A stretch of DNA of 9,399 nucleotides, taken from assembly GCA_913056285.1 (NCBI GenBank), contig CAJXNE010000072.1:1-9399 (forward strand), read 5' to 3'. The translations under genes and the position numbers were made by a program. The stretch's first letter is position 1. Each line of letters begins with the position of its first letter. Origin of the DNA: an uncultured Zetaproteobacteria bacterium (GTDB lineage Bacteria > Pseudomonadota > Zetaproteobacteria > Mariprofundales > Mariprofundaceae). Of this stretch, positions 1-5,215 are shown piece by piece. The notes below the pieces were generated by a model. That model was not told where the DNA came from, ran no database searches, and saw only the letters and a list, made by a program, of their open reading frames with translations.

Positions 1-170
1 TTCTGCACCGCATCCATCTGCAAGGTCACCAGTGCGGCAATACCCATGCCCAACATGCCCAGCGCATTACCGCGCCGCGCTGTTTCCGGACTGGCCAATC
101 CCTTGAGTGCAAAAATAATCAGAACCGATGCCAGCAGATAGGCCATCGCCACCATATTATCAGATAACAT
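1..170 (-). CDS. pntB: NAD(P) transhydrogenase subunit beta, N-terminal part (cut by window edge)
   Basis: PntB is the membrane and NADP(H)-binding subunit of the proton-translocating transhydrogenase, which makes NADPH from NADH using the proton gradient in the inner membrane. Only the first 56 codons are in the window. They read MLSDNMVAMAYLLASVLII, then a segment with SPETARRGN followed by a second hydrophobic stretch (LGMLGMGIAALVTL). The hydrophobic helix, the (S/K)xETARRGN turn and the second helix are the usual PntB amino terminus. The ATG at 170-168 lies 13 bp after the pntAb stop and is preceded by a GAAGG ribosome binding site, so it is the third gene of the operon. The rest of the protein, including the Rossmann-like NADP domain, is outside the window. 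Confidence 0.9.
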   Translation of the reverse strand, partial: MLSDNMVAMAYLLASVLIIFALKGLASPETARRGNALGMLGMGIAALVTLQMDAVQ

Positions 171-183
171 ATCAGGAACCTTC

Positions 184-516
184 TTATTTCCGCTTTTTAA
201 ACATAGCCAGCATACGCTGCGTCACCATGAAACCGCCGAAAATATTGACTGCGGCCAGACCCACCGCAATCAGCCCCAGCACAGAAGCCAGGCTCATTTC
301 AGTCGGCCCCGCCGCCAGCAATGCGCCGACGATAATAATACTGGAAATGGCATTGGTAACGCTCATCAAGGGCGTATGCAGCGCTGGCGTCACTGTCCAC
401 ACCACGTGGTAGCCAACGATAATTGCCAACACAAATACGGTGAACGAAAACACAAACGGATCAACACTCGATGCATGCGCTGACTGCGCAGCCTGACCTA
501 TCGCTTCAACATTCAC
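184..516 (-). CDS. pntAb: NAD(P) transhydrogenase subunit alpha part 2 (membrane segment)
   Basis: This is the small integral-membrane piece of the alpha subunit (domain II), 110 residues. It packs with PntB to form the proton channel. About 20 polar residues are followed by three hydrophobic helices at roughly 21-43, 52-70 and 76-98, with a short basic tail (MFKKRK). The stretch VVWTVTPALHTPLMSVTNA (residues 38-56) is the strongly conserved signature of this domain. The start is GTG at 516-514, not ATG. It overlaps the pntAa stop as GTGA and has an AAGGGGG ribosome binding site inside the end of pntAa, so translational coupling is likely. In organisms such as E. coli this segment is fused to the NAD-binding part; here it is a separate gene. 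The identification is secure. Confidence 0.95.
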   Translation of the reverse strand: MNVEAIGQAAQSAHASSVDPFVFSFTVFVLAIIVGYHVVWTVTPALHTPLMSVTNAISSIIIVGALLAAGPTEMSLASVLGLIAVGLAAVNIFGGFMVTQRMLAMFKKRK

Positions 517-1646
517 GATGCTTCCCCCTTCGGCAGCAATTCAGGTTTTAGAAATTCCCCATCAACACACAACAGCGCCGCCTCAACCACCTCATCTTCC
601 CGGTTCATTTGCAAACTGCCATCATCCTGCAACATCGGTGCAATAAAATTAAACAGGTTTCGCGCATACAGGCTACTGGCATCGGTGGCCATCAGAGCCG
701 GAATATTGGTAATTCCAACCAGCGTCACGCCATGTTTTACCACCACCTGATCCATTTCCGAGAGCGGACAATTGCCACCCATCTCCACAGCCATATCGAC
801 AATCACCGAACCGGCTTTCATGCTCTTTACCATATCCTCAGTAATCAGTACCGGCGCAGGACGACCCGGAATCAGGGCCGTGGTAATAATAATATCCGAT
901 TTGGCAGCGTGTTCAGCAATCAATTCAGCCTGTCGCCGTTTATAGTCATCATCCATCTCTTTGGCATAACCGCCTGAATCTTCGGCGTCGGCGTCGGCTG
1001 CCACTTCAACAAATTTCGCCCCCAGACTCTCCACCTGCTCCTTGGCCGCAGCGCGCACATCAAAGGCTTCGACATTCGCCCCCATGCGTCGGGCCGTGGC
1101 AATGGCCTGCAACCCGGCTACGCCAGCCCCCATCACCAGCACTTTGGCCGGTTGCACCGTACCGGCAGCAGTCATTAGCATCGGAAAAAAGCGCTGGTAA
1201 TGCTCCATCGCCAGCAATACGGATTTGTAGCCGGCGATATTGGCCTGCGAAGAGAGCACATCCATGGACTGGGCGCGCGAAATACGTGGCACCATTTCCA
1301 TACAAAAACAGGAAATCCCGGCATCGGCATAGGCCTGTAACAACGGATTGCCGAATGGGTTTGCCAGACTGGCAACCGTTGATCCATGTTTAAGCCGGGA
1401 AAGCTCTTCGGCATTTAACGAACGAACTTTCAGAATCAAATCCGCATCGGCGCACGTGGCGGAAAAATCATCGGCCAGCGCAGCACCCTGCTCGACAAAA
1501 GCTGAATCAGGATAGTTGGCTGCCACACCGGCGCCTTTTTCAAACACCACATCGCAACCGGCAGCAATAAACTTCTTCACCGTCTCCGGCGTCGCTGCAA
1601 CGCGTTTTTCATTGAGTTGAGTTTCTGCTGGAACCGCGATTAGCAT
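513..1646 (-). CDS. pntAa: NAD(P) transhydrogenase subunit alpha part 1 (NAD-binding)
   Basis: This is the soluble NAD(H)-binding domain I of transhydrogenase, 377 residues, the usual length for the split form. It has the alanine dehydrogenase/PntA fold. The N-terminal lobe opens with the family pattern MLIAVPAETQLNEKRVAATP. Residues 121-140 hold RISRAQ...SSQANIAGY, and the Rossmann glycine loop GAGVAGLQ is at 173-180. VEAFDVR at 192-198 ends in the acidic residue expected to hold the NAD ribose. The mobile-loop region GGYAKEMDDDY is at 225-235. The start ATG at 1646-1644 has GGAG 8 nt upstream. It is the first gene of the pntAa-pntAb-pntB operon, and its stop overlaps the pntAb start. I found no convincing promoter in the roughly 200 bp upstream. 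Confidence 0.96.
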   Translation of the reverse strand: MLIAVPAETQLNEKRVAATPETVKKFIAAGCDVVFEKGAGVAANYPDSAFVEQGAALADDFSATCADADLILKVRSLNAEELSRLKHGSTVASLANPFGNPLLQAYADAGISCFCMEMVPRISRAQSMDVLSSQANIAGYKSVLLAMEHYQRFFPMLMTAAGTVQPAKVLVMGAGVAGLQAIATARRMGANVEAFDVRAAAKEQVESLGAKFVEVAADADAEDSGGYAKEMDDDYKRRQAELIAEHAAKSDIIITTALIPGRPAPVLITEDMVKSMKAGSVIVDMAVEMGGNCPLSEMDQVVVKHGVTLVGITNIPALMATDASSLYARNLFNFIAPMLQDDGSLQMNREDEVVEAALLCVDGEFLKPELLPKGEAS

Positions 1647-1848
1647 GGAATGATCTCCGGAAATTCAGCCCGTCAAAACCACATCGCCAGTGACGGTTGG
1701 TGAATAGTAAGAATACAAGTCATTATTACAAGCGCAAAGCGACTGAGGGTACTCTCCTGCAGTCAGATTCCCTATATACCGATGTCACCAAAATCACAGT
1801 TGGATACAACAGACCATGCTGCCGGAATAAATCTTATGTTTCAGATAC

Positions 1849-1881
1849 AAAAAAACATCCCCCGACAAAGCAGGGGATGTT
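1849..1881 (-). terminator. Intrinsic terminator of the 1900-2244 gene
   Basis: A perfect 9-bp stem (AACATCCCC at 1854-1862 against GGGGATGTT at 1873-1881) encloses a 10-nt loop. Read on the minus strand, it runs into a T tract (complement of A1849-1855). It begins 18 bp after the stop codon of the secreted repeat protein, where a rho-independent terminator for that gene should lie. It also separates this unit from the pnt operon downstream on the same strand. Confidence 0.88.
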
Positions 1882-1899
1882 GATTCGATCAAGTGATTG

Positions 1900-2244
1900 C
1901 TAGTTGCCGTGAACTGATCGCATGGAGTTCGGCGTAATGTGCGAACTGCCTGTGCCCGGCGCGCCGGTTGAACCATCAGCACATTTGCATGAGGCAATAC
2001 CCGGAGAGCATGCGCAACTGCCGCTATCATTTCCGCTGTGATTGTTGCCACTATCACTGTTTGAATCCTTAGAGCCCTGGTCTTTAGAGTCCTTGTCCTT
2101 GGAATCCCTGTCCTTGGAGCCTTTTGAGTCCTCACTATCTCCGGCCAGTGCAGACGGCACATTCAAAATCAAACCTTTTTCTGCGCTGAATGCAAAGCTC
2201 AACATGCCCGCCAGCATCACAATAAAAAATACGTTCTTTTTCAT
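1900..2244 (-). CDS. Small secreted Ser/Asp/Lys-repeat protein of unknown function
   Basis: I do not recognise this 114-residue protein. It starts MKKNVFFIVMLAGMLSFAFS, a signal-peptide-like basic plus hydrophobic stretch; cleavage near AFS/A21 or after SALA (residue 34) would fit. Residues 36-65 are an S/D/K-rich, low-complexity tract with four 5-residue units SKDxx (43-62). Residues 65-76 are Ser/Gly/Asn/Asp-rich. Next comes a cysteine cluster CAC-x6-CKC (77-88), then a Gly/Ser/Thr tail ending in SVHGN. The ATG at 2244 was chosen over an upstream in-frame start because AGAGGAG lies 5 nt before it and the signal peptide begins there. The gene has its own promoter (2268-2296) and terminator (1849-1881), so it looks monocistronic. 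The cysteines could bind metal or form disulfides; that is inference. Confidence 0.8.
   Translation of the reverse strand: MKKNVFFIVMLAGMLSFAFSAEKGLILNVPSALAGDSEDSKGSKDRDSKDKDSKDQGSKDSNSDSGNNHSGNDSGSCACSPGIASCKCADGSTGAPGTGSSHITPNSMRSVHGN
2059..2118 (-). repeat. Four 15-bp in-frame tandem units (SKDxx)
   Basis: On the minus strand the codons TCC AAG GAC AGG GAT, TCC AAG GAC AAG GAC, TCT AAA GAC CAG GGC and TCT AAG GAT TCA AAC follow one another. The SKD triplet is constant in the protein while its third codon positions vary. This suggests selection for the peptide rather than a fresh DNA duplication. A degenerate unit (TCA AAA GGC) precedes the array. Confidence 0.75.
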
Positions 2245-2267
2245 AACAACTCCTCTGAATACAATGC

Positions 2268-2296
2268 ATAATAATGCGTTTATCACCATATACCAA
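2268..2296 (-). promoter_or_regulatory. Sigma70-like promoter for the 1900-2244 gene
   Basis: On the minus strand a -35 box TTGGTA (2296-2291), a 17-bp spacer and a -10 box TATTAT (2273-2268) lie just upstream of the gene. Transcription would start near 2261, giving a 5' leader of about 17 nt that contains the AGAGGAG ribosome binding site. The spacer is optimal; the boxes match consensus at 4/6 and 5/6 positions. Confidence 0.55.
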
Positions 2297-2302
2297 TATG
2301 TA

Positions 2303-2313
2303 ACCAATTTGGT
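2303..2313. promoter_or_regulatory. Possible operator: ACCAA-T-TTGGT palindrome beside the -35 box
   Basis: An 11-bp perfect palindrome (ACCAA at 2303-2307, TTGGT at 2309-2313) lies 6 bp upstream of the -35 box at 2291-2296. The same ACCAA pentamer recurs 11 bp away within that -35 box (2292-2296), about one helical turn. This spacing suits an activator or repressor site, but the elements are short and could be chance. Confidence 0.3.
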
Positions 2314-2325
2314 AGCATCCTCAAG

Positions 2326-2363
2326 CCTGCATCTGTAGCCATTGCAGGAATGCGACCTGCATC
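2326..2363. repeat. Three alternating CCTGCA/TGCAGG arms
   Basis: CCTGCATC occurs at 2326-2333 and again at 2356-2363, with the inverse TGCAGG at 2343-2348 between them. The middle arm is complementary to either flank, so two mutually exclusive hairpins are possible in a transcript. As DNA they could be clustered binding sites about 30-65 bp upstream of the -35 box of the repeat-protein gene. Function unknown. Confidence 0.45.
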
Positions 2364-2547
2364 ACAAAAATACTGTAAATATTTTCGCTGATAGCGCCCA
2401 AATAAAGGCAACTCGGTATCTATCGGCGATAGCTGCGCAGACTTTAGCCCGTAGTTTCCGAAAGGGTTCAATGGTGCGAATCGAGTCAGCACGGGAGTTT
2501 CGGAGCAGTCTGATTATTTATGGAAATCCGCCTTGGATGGAGTGGTT

Positions 2548-2589
2548 TCAGCGAGACAAAGCTAATCGCATTAAAAACAGATTTCTCAT
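2548..2589 (-). CDS. Possible 13-codon ORF with promoter and ribosome binding site
   Basis: ATG at 2589-2587 opens MRNLFLMRLALSR and then stops at TGA (2550-2548). It is preceded by AGAGGA 4 nt upstream, and a near-consensus promoter ends 22 bp before the start codon. The peptide is basic and hydrophobic, like the first residues of a signal peptide. I do not recognise it. It may be a leader peptide, a genuine microprotein, or the surviving 5' end of a gene whose remainder has decayed (later codons in this frame contain further stops). Expression is not shown. Confidence 0.3.
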   Translation of the reverse strand: MRNLFLMRLALSR

Positions 2590-2611
2590 TTATTCCTCTC
2601 TAAAAAACTAG

Positions 2612-2640
2612 ATTATGTCTATGAACGTCCTTGGCGTCAA
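2612..2640 (-). promoter_or_regulatory. Near-consensus sigma70 promoter downstream of pilX
   Basis: On the minus strand TTGACG (2640-2635), a 17-bp spacer and CATAAT (2617-2612) match the consensus at 5/6 and 5/6. The predicted start is near 2605, 16 nt before an ATG with a ribosome binding site. It begins 44 bp after the pilX stop. This is the best promoter match in the window, yet no full-length gene follows immediately. It may also feed the repeat-protein gene through a leader of about 360 nt. Confidence 0.55.
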
Positions 2641-2683
2641 TGCATGGCATTGTGATATAAAGGCACAAAATCAGCACAGTGAA

Positions 2684-3619
2684 TTACATAATGACTGCGC
2701 GTAAGAGTTTCGATGGTTTGCCATTCACATAGCCGATTGCATAAGCAGCAAGCCCGTAATCGCTCAGCCATACGCGCGTATTGGCATCACAGGCCTGAGC
2801 TGTTGCAAATGACGTGTCTGCGGAATTACACGGGCAGTTAGGCAATGTACCACCGGAACAGGCGCTTGGTTGCACTCCACCATAAATACTGTGCGGGTCG
2901 AGCGGAAAAATCTCAATATCCTTGTCCGGGTCAGCGCCCACTGCCGTCAGCCAGACAACGGCGCCATTGAGCGGGATATCTTCACCCACCACCGGTGTGT
3001 TATGATGCGGTAAAGATGGAATAGATGGCGTCACCACACCCGTTGAGGCGATTTCCAGTTTGATATAGCGCGGCAATTTCGTGCTGATATTTTCCATGAC
3101 AGGCGCGGCACGGTTGGCGGGCTTGACGGTCACATCAATGCAATCTGGAAAGTTGCTTGCATTCTGCATGCACACATAGCGCTGCCCCATGGGGGAATTA
3201 TCAAAATACATCAACTGTCCGGATGTGTAGGCAGTACTATTCGTGTCCACTGCATTGGTGCCAGCCTGACCGGTTGGCCCCGGATACCACAAATACGATT
3301 TCAGTTCAGTTAAGTCGCCAACAGCAGCAGCATTTGACGGTGCATTCGGCTCCCCAAACGGAGCTGCCTGATAAGTCCCTGAATAGGTGAAATCATCTAA
3401 CTCGGCATCATTATTCAGCGCCCAGGAAATGTAGTTGATGGCCGTTTCAGCATAATAATAGGCTTCAGTATTTTTTTGCGCAGAAGCGCTGGTCTGGGTG
3501 GCAGACCGACTGCTCATGTACATGCCGAGCGACAGTAGCGTCAGCAAACTCAACATGATCAATGCGGTCACTAAAATAAAACCCCTTTGCTGACCGGCGT
3601 CAGGCGTGTCCATTTTCAC
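2684..3619 (-). CDS. pilX: Type IV pilus minor pseudopilin / assembly protein, PilX-like
   Basis: PilX-family pseudopilin, 311 residues from the start used here, longer than typical PilX (about 170-200). The N-terminus QQRGFILVTALIMLSLLTL (residues 10-28) is a prepilin-like site and membrane helix without Glu at +5. It is followed by AYYYAETAINYI (53-64), the region corresponding to the conserved AAEA helix of PilX. The extended C-terminal domain has six cysteines (about 150, 160, 254, 262, 264, 277), which could give three disulfides. I chose GTG at 3619-3617: AAGGA lies 7 nt upstream and it begins 2 nt after the pilW stop. An ATG at 3637 (6 codons longer, no ribosome binding site, 16-bp overlap with pilW) and an ATG at 3613 remain possible. 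It likely sits in the priming complex at the pilus tip. A GspK-type reading is less likely because no secretion genes are nearby. Confidence 0.8.
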   Translation of the reverse strand: MKMDTPDAGQQRGFILVTALIMLSLLTLLSLGMYMSSRSATQTSASAQKNTEAYYYAETAINYISWALNNDAELDDFTYSGTYQAAPFGEPNAPSNAAAVGDLTELKSYLWYPGPTGQAGTNAVDTNSTAYTSGQLMYFDNSPMGQRYVCMQNASNFPDCIDVTVKPANRAAPVMENISTKLPRYIKLEIASTGVVTPSIPSLPHHNTPVVGEDIPLNGAVVWLTAVGADPDKDIEIFPLDPHSIYGGVQPSACSGGTLPNCPCNSADTSFATAQACDANTRVWLSDYGLAAYAIGYVNGKPSKLLRAVIM

Positions 3620-3621
3620 TT

Positions 3622-4200
3622 CTAGTTCCTTTTCCATGTTTTAAATCTCAAACTGAGTGTTTTATTTGCTTTATTTTCATTGAGATAGCTGGATGTTAAT
3701 GTAATCGTCCAGATCGAGTTTGCCGATTGGCTAGCAACCAGACCAGACGGGTTGGATGCGCTCATGCCACGAATAAGTTCTTCACAGCGTGTCTTATTAG
3801 GACGATCCCAGCAGATATATGGCGTTGGGTGACCCGTCTTGGCTGGCCTGAATTCGAACGAACCCTGACTGGCATCTACTGTATTACATGCAGTGGTATC
3901 CAGAGGGATAATGCTATCCAGAGGCCGGTAAATGATGCGGTTTTTTGTCGCATCCCAGCATAGATCCTGGCTTTCTCTCAACTCGGCCTGCATGATATGA
4001 GATGCCAGATAGAGATTTCCCATCTGGTCGCTTCTTGAGGAAACGGCTCGGGAAGCATCATTCATCGAGACAAACATGGAGGTCAATCCGGCCAGAATAA
4101 GCAACCCCATTGTCATGCCCACCAACATTTCAATCAGGGTAAAGCCTCGCACGTCCTGATCTGCAAGCAACAAAACGATATTCTTCTGACTGCCCATCAT
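3622..4200 (-). CDS. pilW: Type IV pilus minor pseudopilin PilW
   Basis: Minor pseudopilin of 192 residues, short for PilW (often 250-350). The leader of 19 residues ends VRG, and the mature protein begins FTLIEMLVGMTMGLLILAG (residues 20-38). Gly at -1, Phe at +1 and Glu at +5 are those required by prepilin peptidase PilD. The MLVGMTMGLLIL helix with following Ala/Ser-rich residues is typical of PilW. Four cysteines (81, 105, 130, 139) lie in the globular domain and may pair. The start overlaps the pilV stop as ATGA (4200-4197); a second ATG follows directly, so the true first codon is uncertain by one residue. No clear ribosome binding site is visible, which fits coupling to pilV translation. 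GspJ-like by fold, but operon order and absence of secretion genes favour the pilus. Confidence 0.83.
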   Translation of the reverse strand: MMGSQKNIVLLLADQDVRGFTLIEMLVGMTMGLLILAGLTSMFVSMNDASRAVSSRSDQMGNLYLASHIMQAELRESQDLCWDATKNRIIYRPLDSIIPLDTTACNTVDASQGSFEFRPAKTGHPTPYICWDRPNKTRCEELIRGMSASNPSGLVASQSANSIWTITLTSSYLNENKANKTLSLRFKTWKRN

Positions 4201-4697
4201 GGAACTTTAGACAAATGCGTCAAAAATACTGACCTTGTCTTTCCTTTGCGCGTCCAGCTGACATTCACCAGTTTTGTTTTCGGGTTCGGAGGAGTGGCGG
4301 CACTATAAAAGTTAAATGTATTTCCGCCGCCTGTTGGAGGCCCGCATACCTGACTCTCAGTAGCAGAAATCACGTACGATAGCTGCGATCCAAATAATGG
4401 CGTGCATGTTGCAACCGATGTCGTCGCAGTTCCAGATACCGGACAAGGCGAAGCTGTATTGGCAGTCGATACCGTCCAGCTCACCGCCGTTTTACAATAG
4501 CTGGCGTCCAGTGTCGGCAAGGTATCCGTCTGCTGCCACTCTTCGATAAATTGCTCGGCAAAATGCACTGCCGTCAAACGTTCACGTGAGGTTTGGCCGC
4601 TACCCAGCGATGATATACTAAAGCTTCCCAAAGCCAGTACGCCTACTGAGACAATAGTCAAAGCAACCAGAATCTCTATGAGCGTAAATCCTCTCAT
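4197..4697 (-). CDS. pilV: Type IV pilus minor pseudopilin PilV
   Basis: Minor pseudopilin of 166 residues, near the usual PilV length. The prepilin leader is only MRG; the mature protein starts FTLIEILVALTIVSVGVLAL (residues 4-23) with Glu at +5. The C-terminal strand pattern KLVNVSWTRKGKTRSVFLT (142-160) matches the end of the PilV family. Cysteines at 68, 85, 98 and 118 may form two disulfides. The start ATG overlaps the fimT stop as ATGA (4697-4694), and its stop in turn overlaps the pilW start, so three genes are read as one coupled chain. The protein is expected in the inner membrane before PilD processing, then in the pilus-priming complex together with FimT, PilW and PilX. Confidence 0.88.
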   Translation of the reverse strand: MRGFTLIEILVALTIVSVGVLALGSFSISSLGSGQTSRERLTAVHFAEQFIEEWQQTDTLPTLDASYCKTAVSWTVSTANTASPCPVSGTATTSVATCTPLFGSQLSYVISATESQVCGPPTGGGNTFNFYSAATPPNPKTKLVNVSWTRKGKTRSVFLTHLSKVP

Positions 4698-5215
4698 TGC
4701 AGATAAGCCCTGCCGATAATATTCAGCTTAATGGTGTTGCTGTGGCTGCCTGTGGTTAACGTGATTCTGCCGGGATTGACCGTACCACGGCTGCTAAATG
4801 TGTGGGTCGTGGTGGGCGAGATGGAAAGCTTATTAGAATACTGGCTAAGCGCATTAAGCTCTTTTTTGCATATATCGCAGGTGGCCGCTTTCGTTGTATC
4901 TGCATCAAAGGTATAAGTATTTGAAGTAAATGTGAGACTCACGCTACGGTTTTCGGATACGGCAAGCACCCTTGCCTGCTTTAGCTGAGCCATCAGTGCT
5001 TGCGTAGCGCTGCGCACCGCCTGCTTTTCACGCCAGCTGGAAAAAGCGGGGATAGCCACTGCCGCCATAATGGCCATGATGATCATGACTACCATCACTT
5101 CCAGCAGCGTAAAACCGGACTGTCGCCCTCTTCTCCGGGCAAATAAGCTGACCGCCTGCAAAACTACGCCTTGCCTGCCATGACTGCTTCCGCTTGAATT
5201 CGGTTTAATGCGCAT
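4694..5215 (-). CDS. fimT: Type IV pilus minor pseudopilin FimT/GspH family
   Basis: First gene of the pseudopilin operon, 173 residues from the start chosen. The prepilin site is GRQSG/FTLLEVMVVMIIMAI with Gly34, Phe35 and Glu39. The C-terminus FSSRGTVNPGRITLTTG...NTIKLNIIGRA has the GspH/FimT pattern. C113-DI-C116 is a likely disulfide. The ATG at 5215 has AAGGA 5 nt upstream and was chosen over an in-frame ATG at 5278, which only adds sequence antisense to the PBP1A membrane anchor. The resulting leader of 34 residues is long for a pseudopilin. A TTG at 5161 with AAGG upstream would give a 16-residue leader. With the 5215 start, the gene overlaps the divergent mrcA start by 8 bp, so any fimT promoter lies within mrcA codons; a weak candidate is TTGCTG-N17-TATGGT at 5302-5274. 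Confidence 0.85.
   Translation of the reverse strand: MRIKPNSSGSSHGRQGVVLQAVSLFARRRGRQSGFTLLEVMVVMIIMAIMAAVAIPAFSSWREKQAVRSATQALMAQLKQARVLAVSENRSVSLTFTSNTYTFDADTTKAATCDICKKELNALSQYSNKLSISPTTTHTFSSRGTVNPGRITLTTGSHSNTIKLNIIGRAYLQ

Larger units (their letters stand above)
2245..2683. other. 438-bp stretch without a recognised gene, between pilX and the repeat-protein gene
   Basis: No frame here gives a protein I recognise. The stretch holds two minus-strand promoter candidates (2612-2640 and 2268-2296), a 13-codon ORF with a good ribosome binding site (2548-2589), and a perfect inverted repeat CAATGC-ATG-GCATTG (2638-2652). It also holds CTATCG-G-CGATAG, TTTCGG/CCGAAA arms (2458-2463 and 2498-2503), and a three-arm TGCAGG/CCTGCA set (2326-2363). 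None of the hairpins is followed by a T tract, so I see no terminator for pilX. It could be a long 5' leader, a small RNA, or a decayed gene. Confidence 0.6.

Noticed and set aside
609..977. Plus-strand open frame of 122 codons inside pntAa
   Set aside because: It is antisense shadow of the clearly identified PntAa.
1697..1903. Plus-strand ORF of 68 codons
   Set aside because: It crosses the intrinsic terminator and enters the end of the opposite gene; no motif and no start signals.
2283..2492. Minus-strand ORF of 69 codons
   Set aside because: No ribosome binding site and no family resemblance. It runs through the promoter of the repeat-protein gene.
2520..2580. Cyclic-di-GMP (GEMM) riboswitch suggested by GAGACAAAGCTAA near pilus genes
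   Set aside because: The other conserved GEMM blocks and the tetraloop/receptor layout are not present on either strand.
2342..2611. Plus-strand ORF of 89 codons between pilX and the repeat-protein gene
   Set aside because: No recognisable motif and no ribosome binding site. It is antisense to two good minus-strand promoters, and its composition looks like translated non-coding DNA.
2638..2652. CAATGC-ATG-GCATTG as terminator of the pilus operon
   Set aside because: The stem is short and AT-mixed, with no T tract on the minus strand. It also overlaps the -35 box of a better-supported promoter.
2684..5215. Type II secretion pseudopilins GspH-I-J-K
   Set aside because: The order and fold would fit, but the C-terminus of the PilV protein and the YYYAET region of the PilX protein fit pilus families, and no other secretion gene is present.
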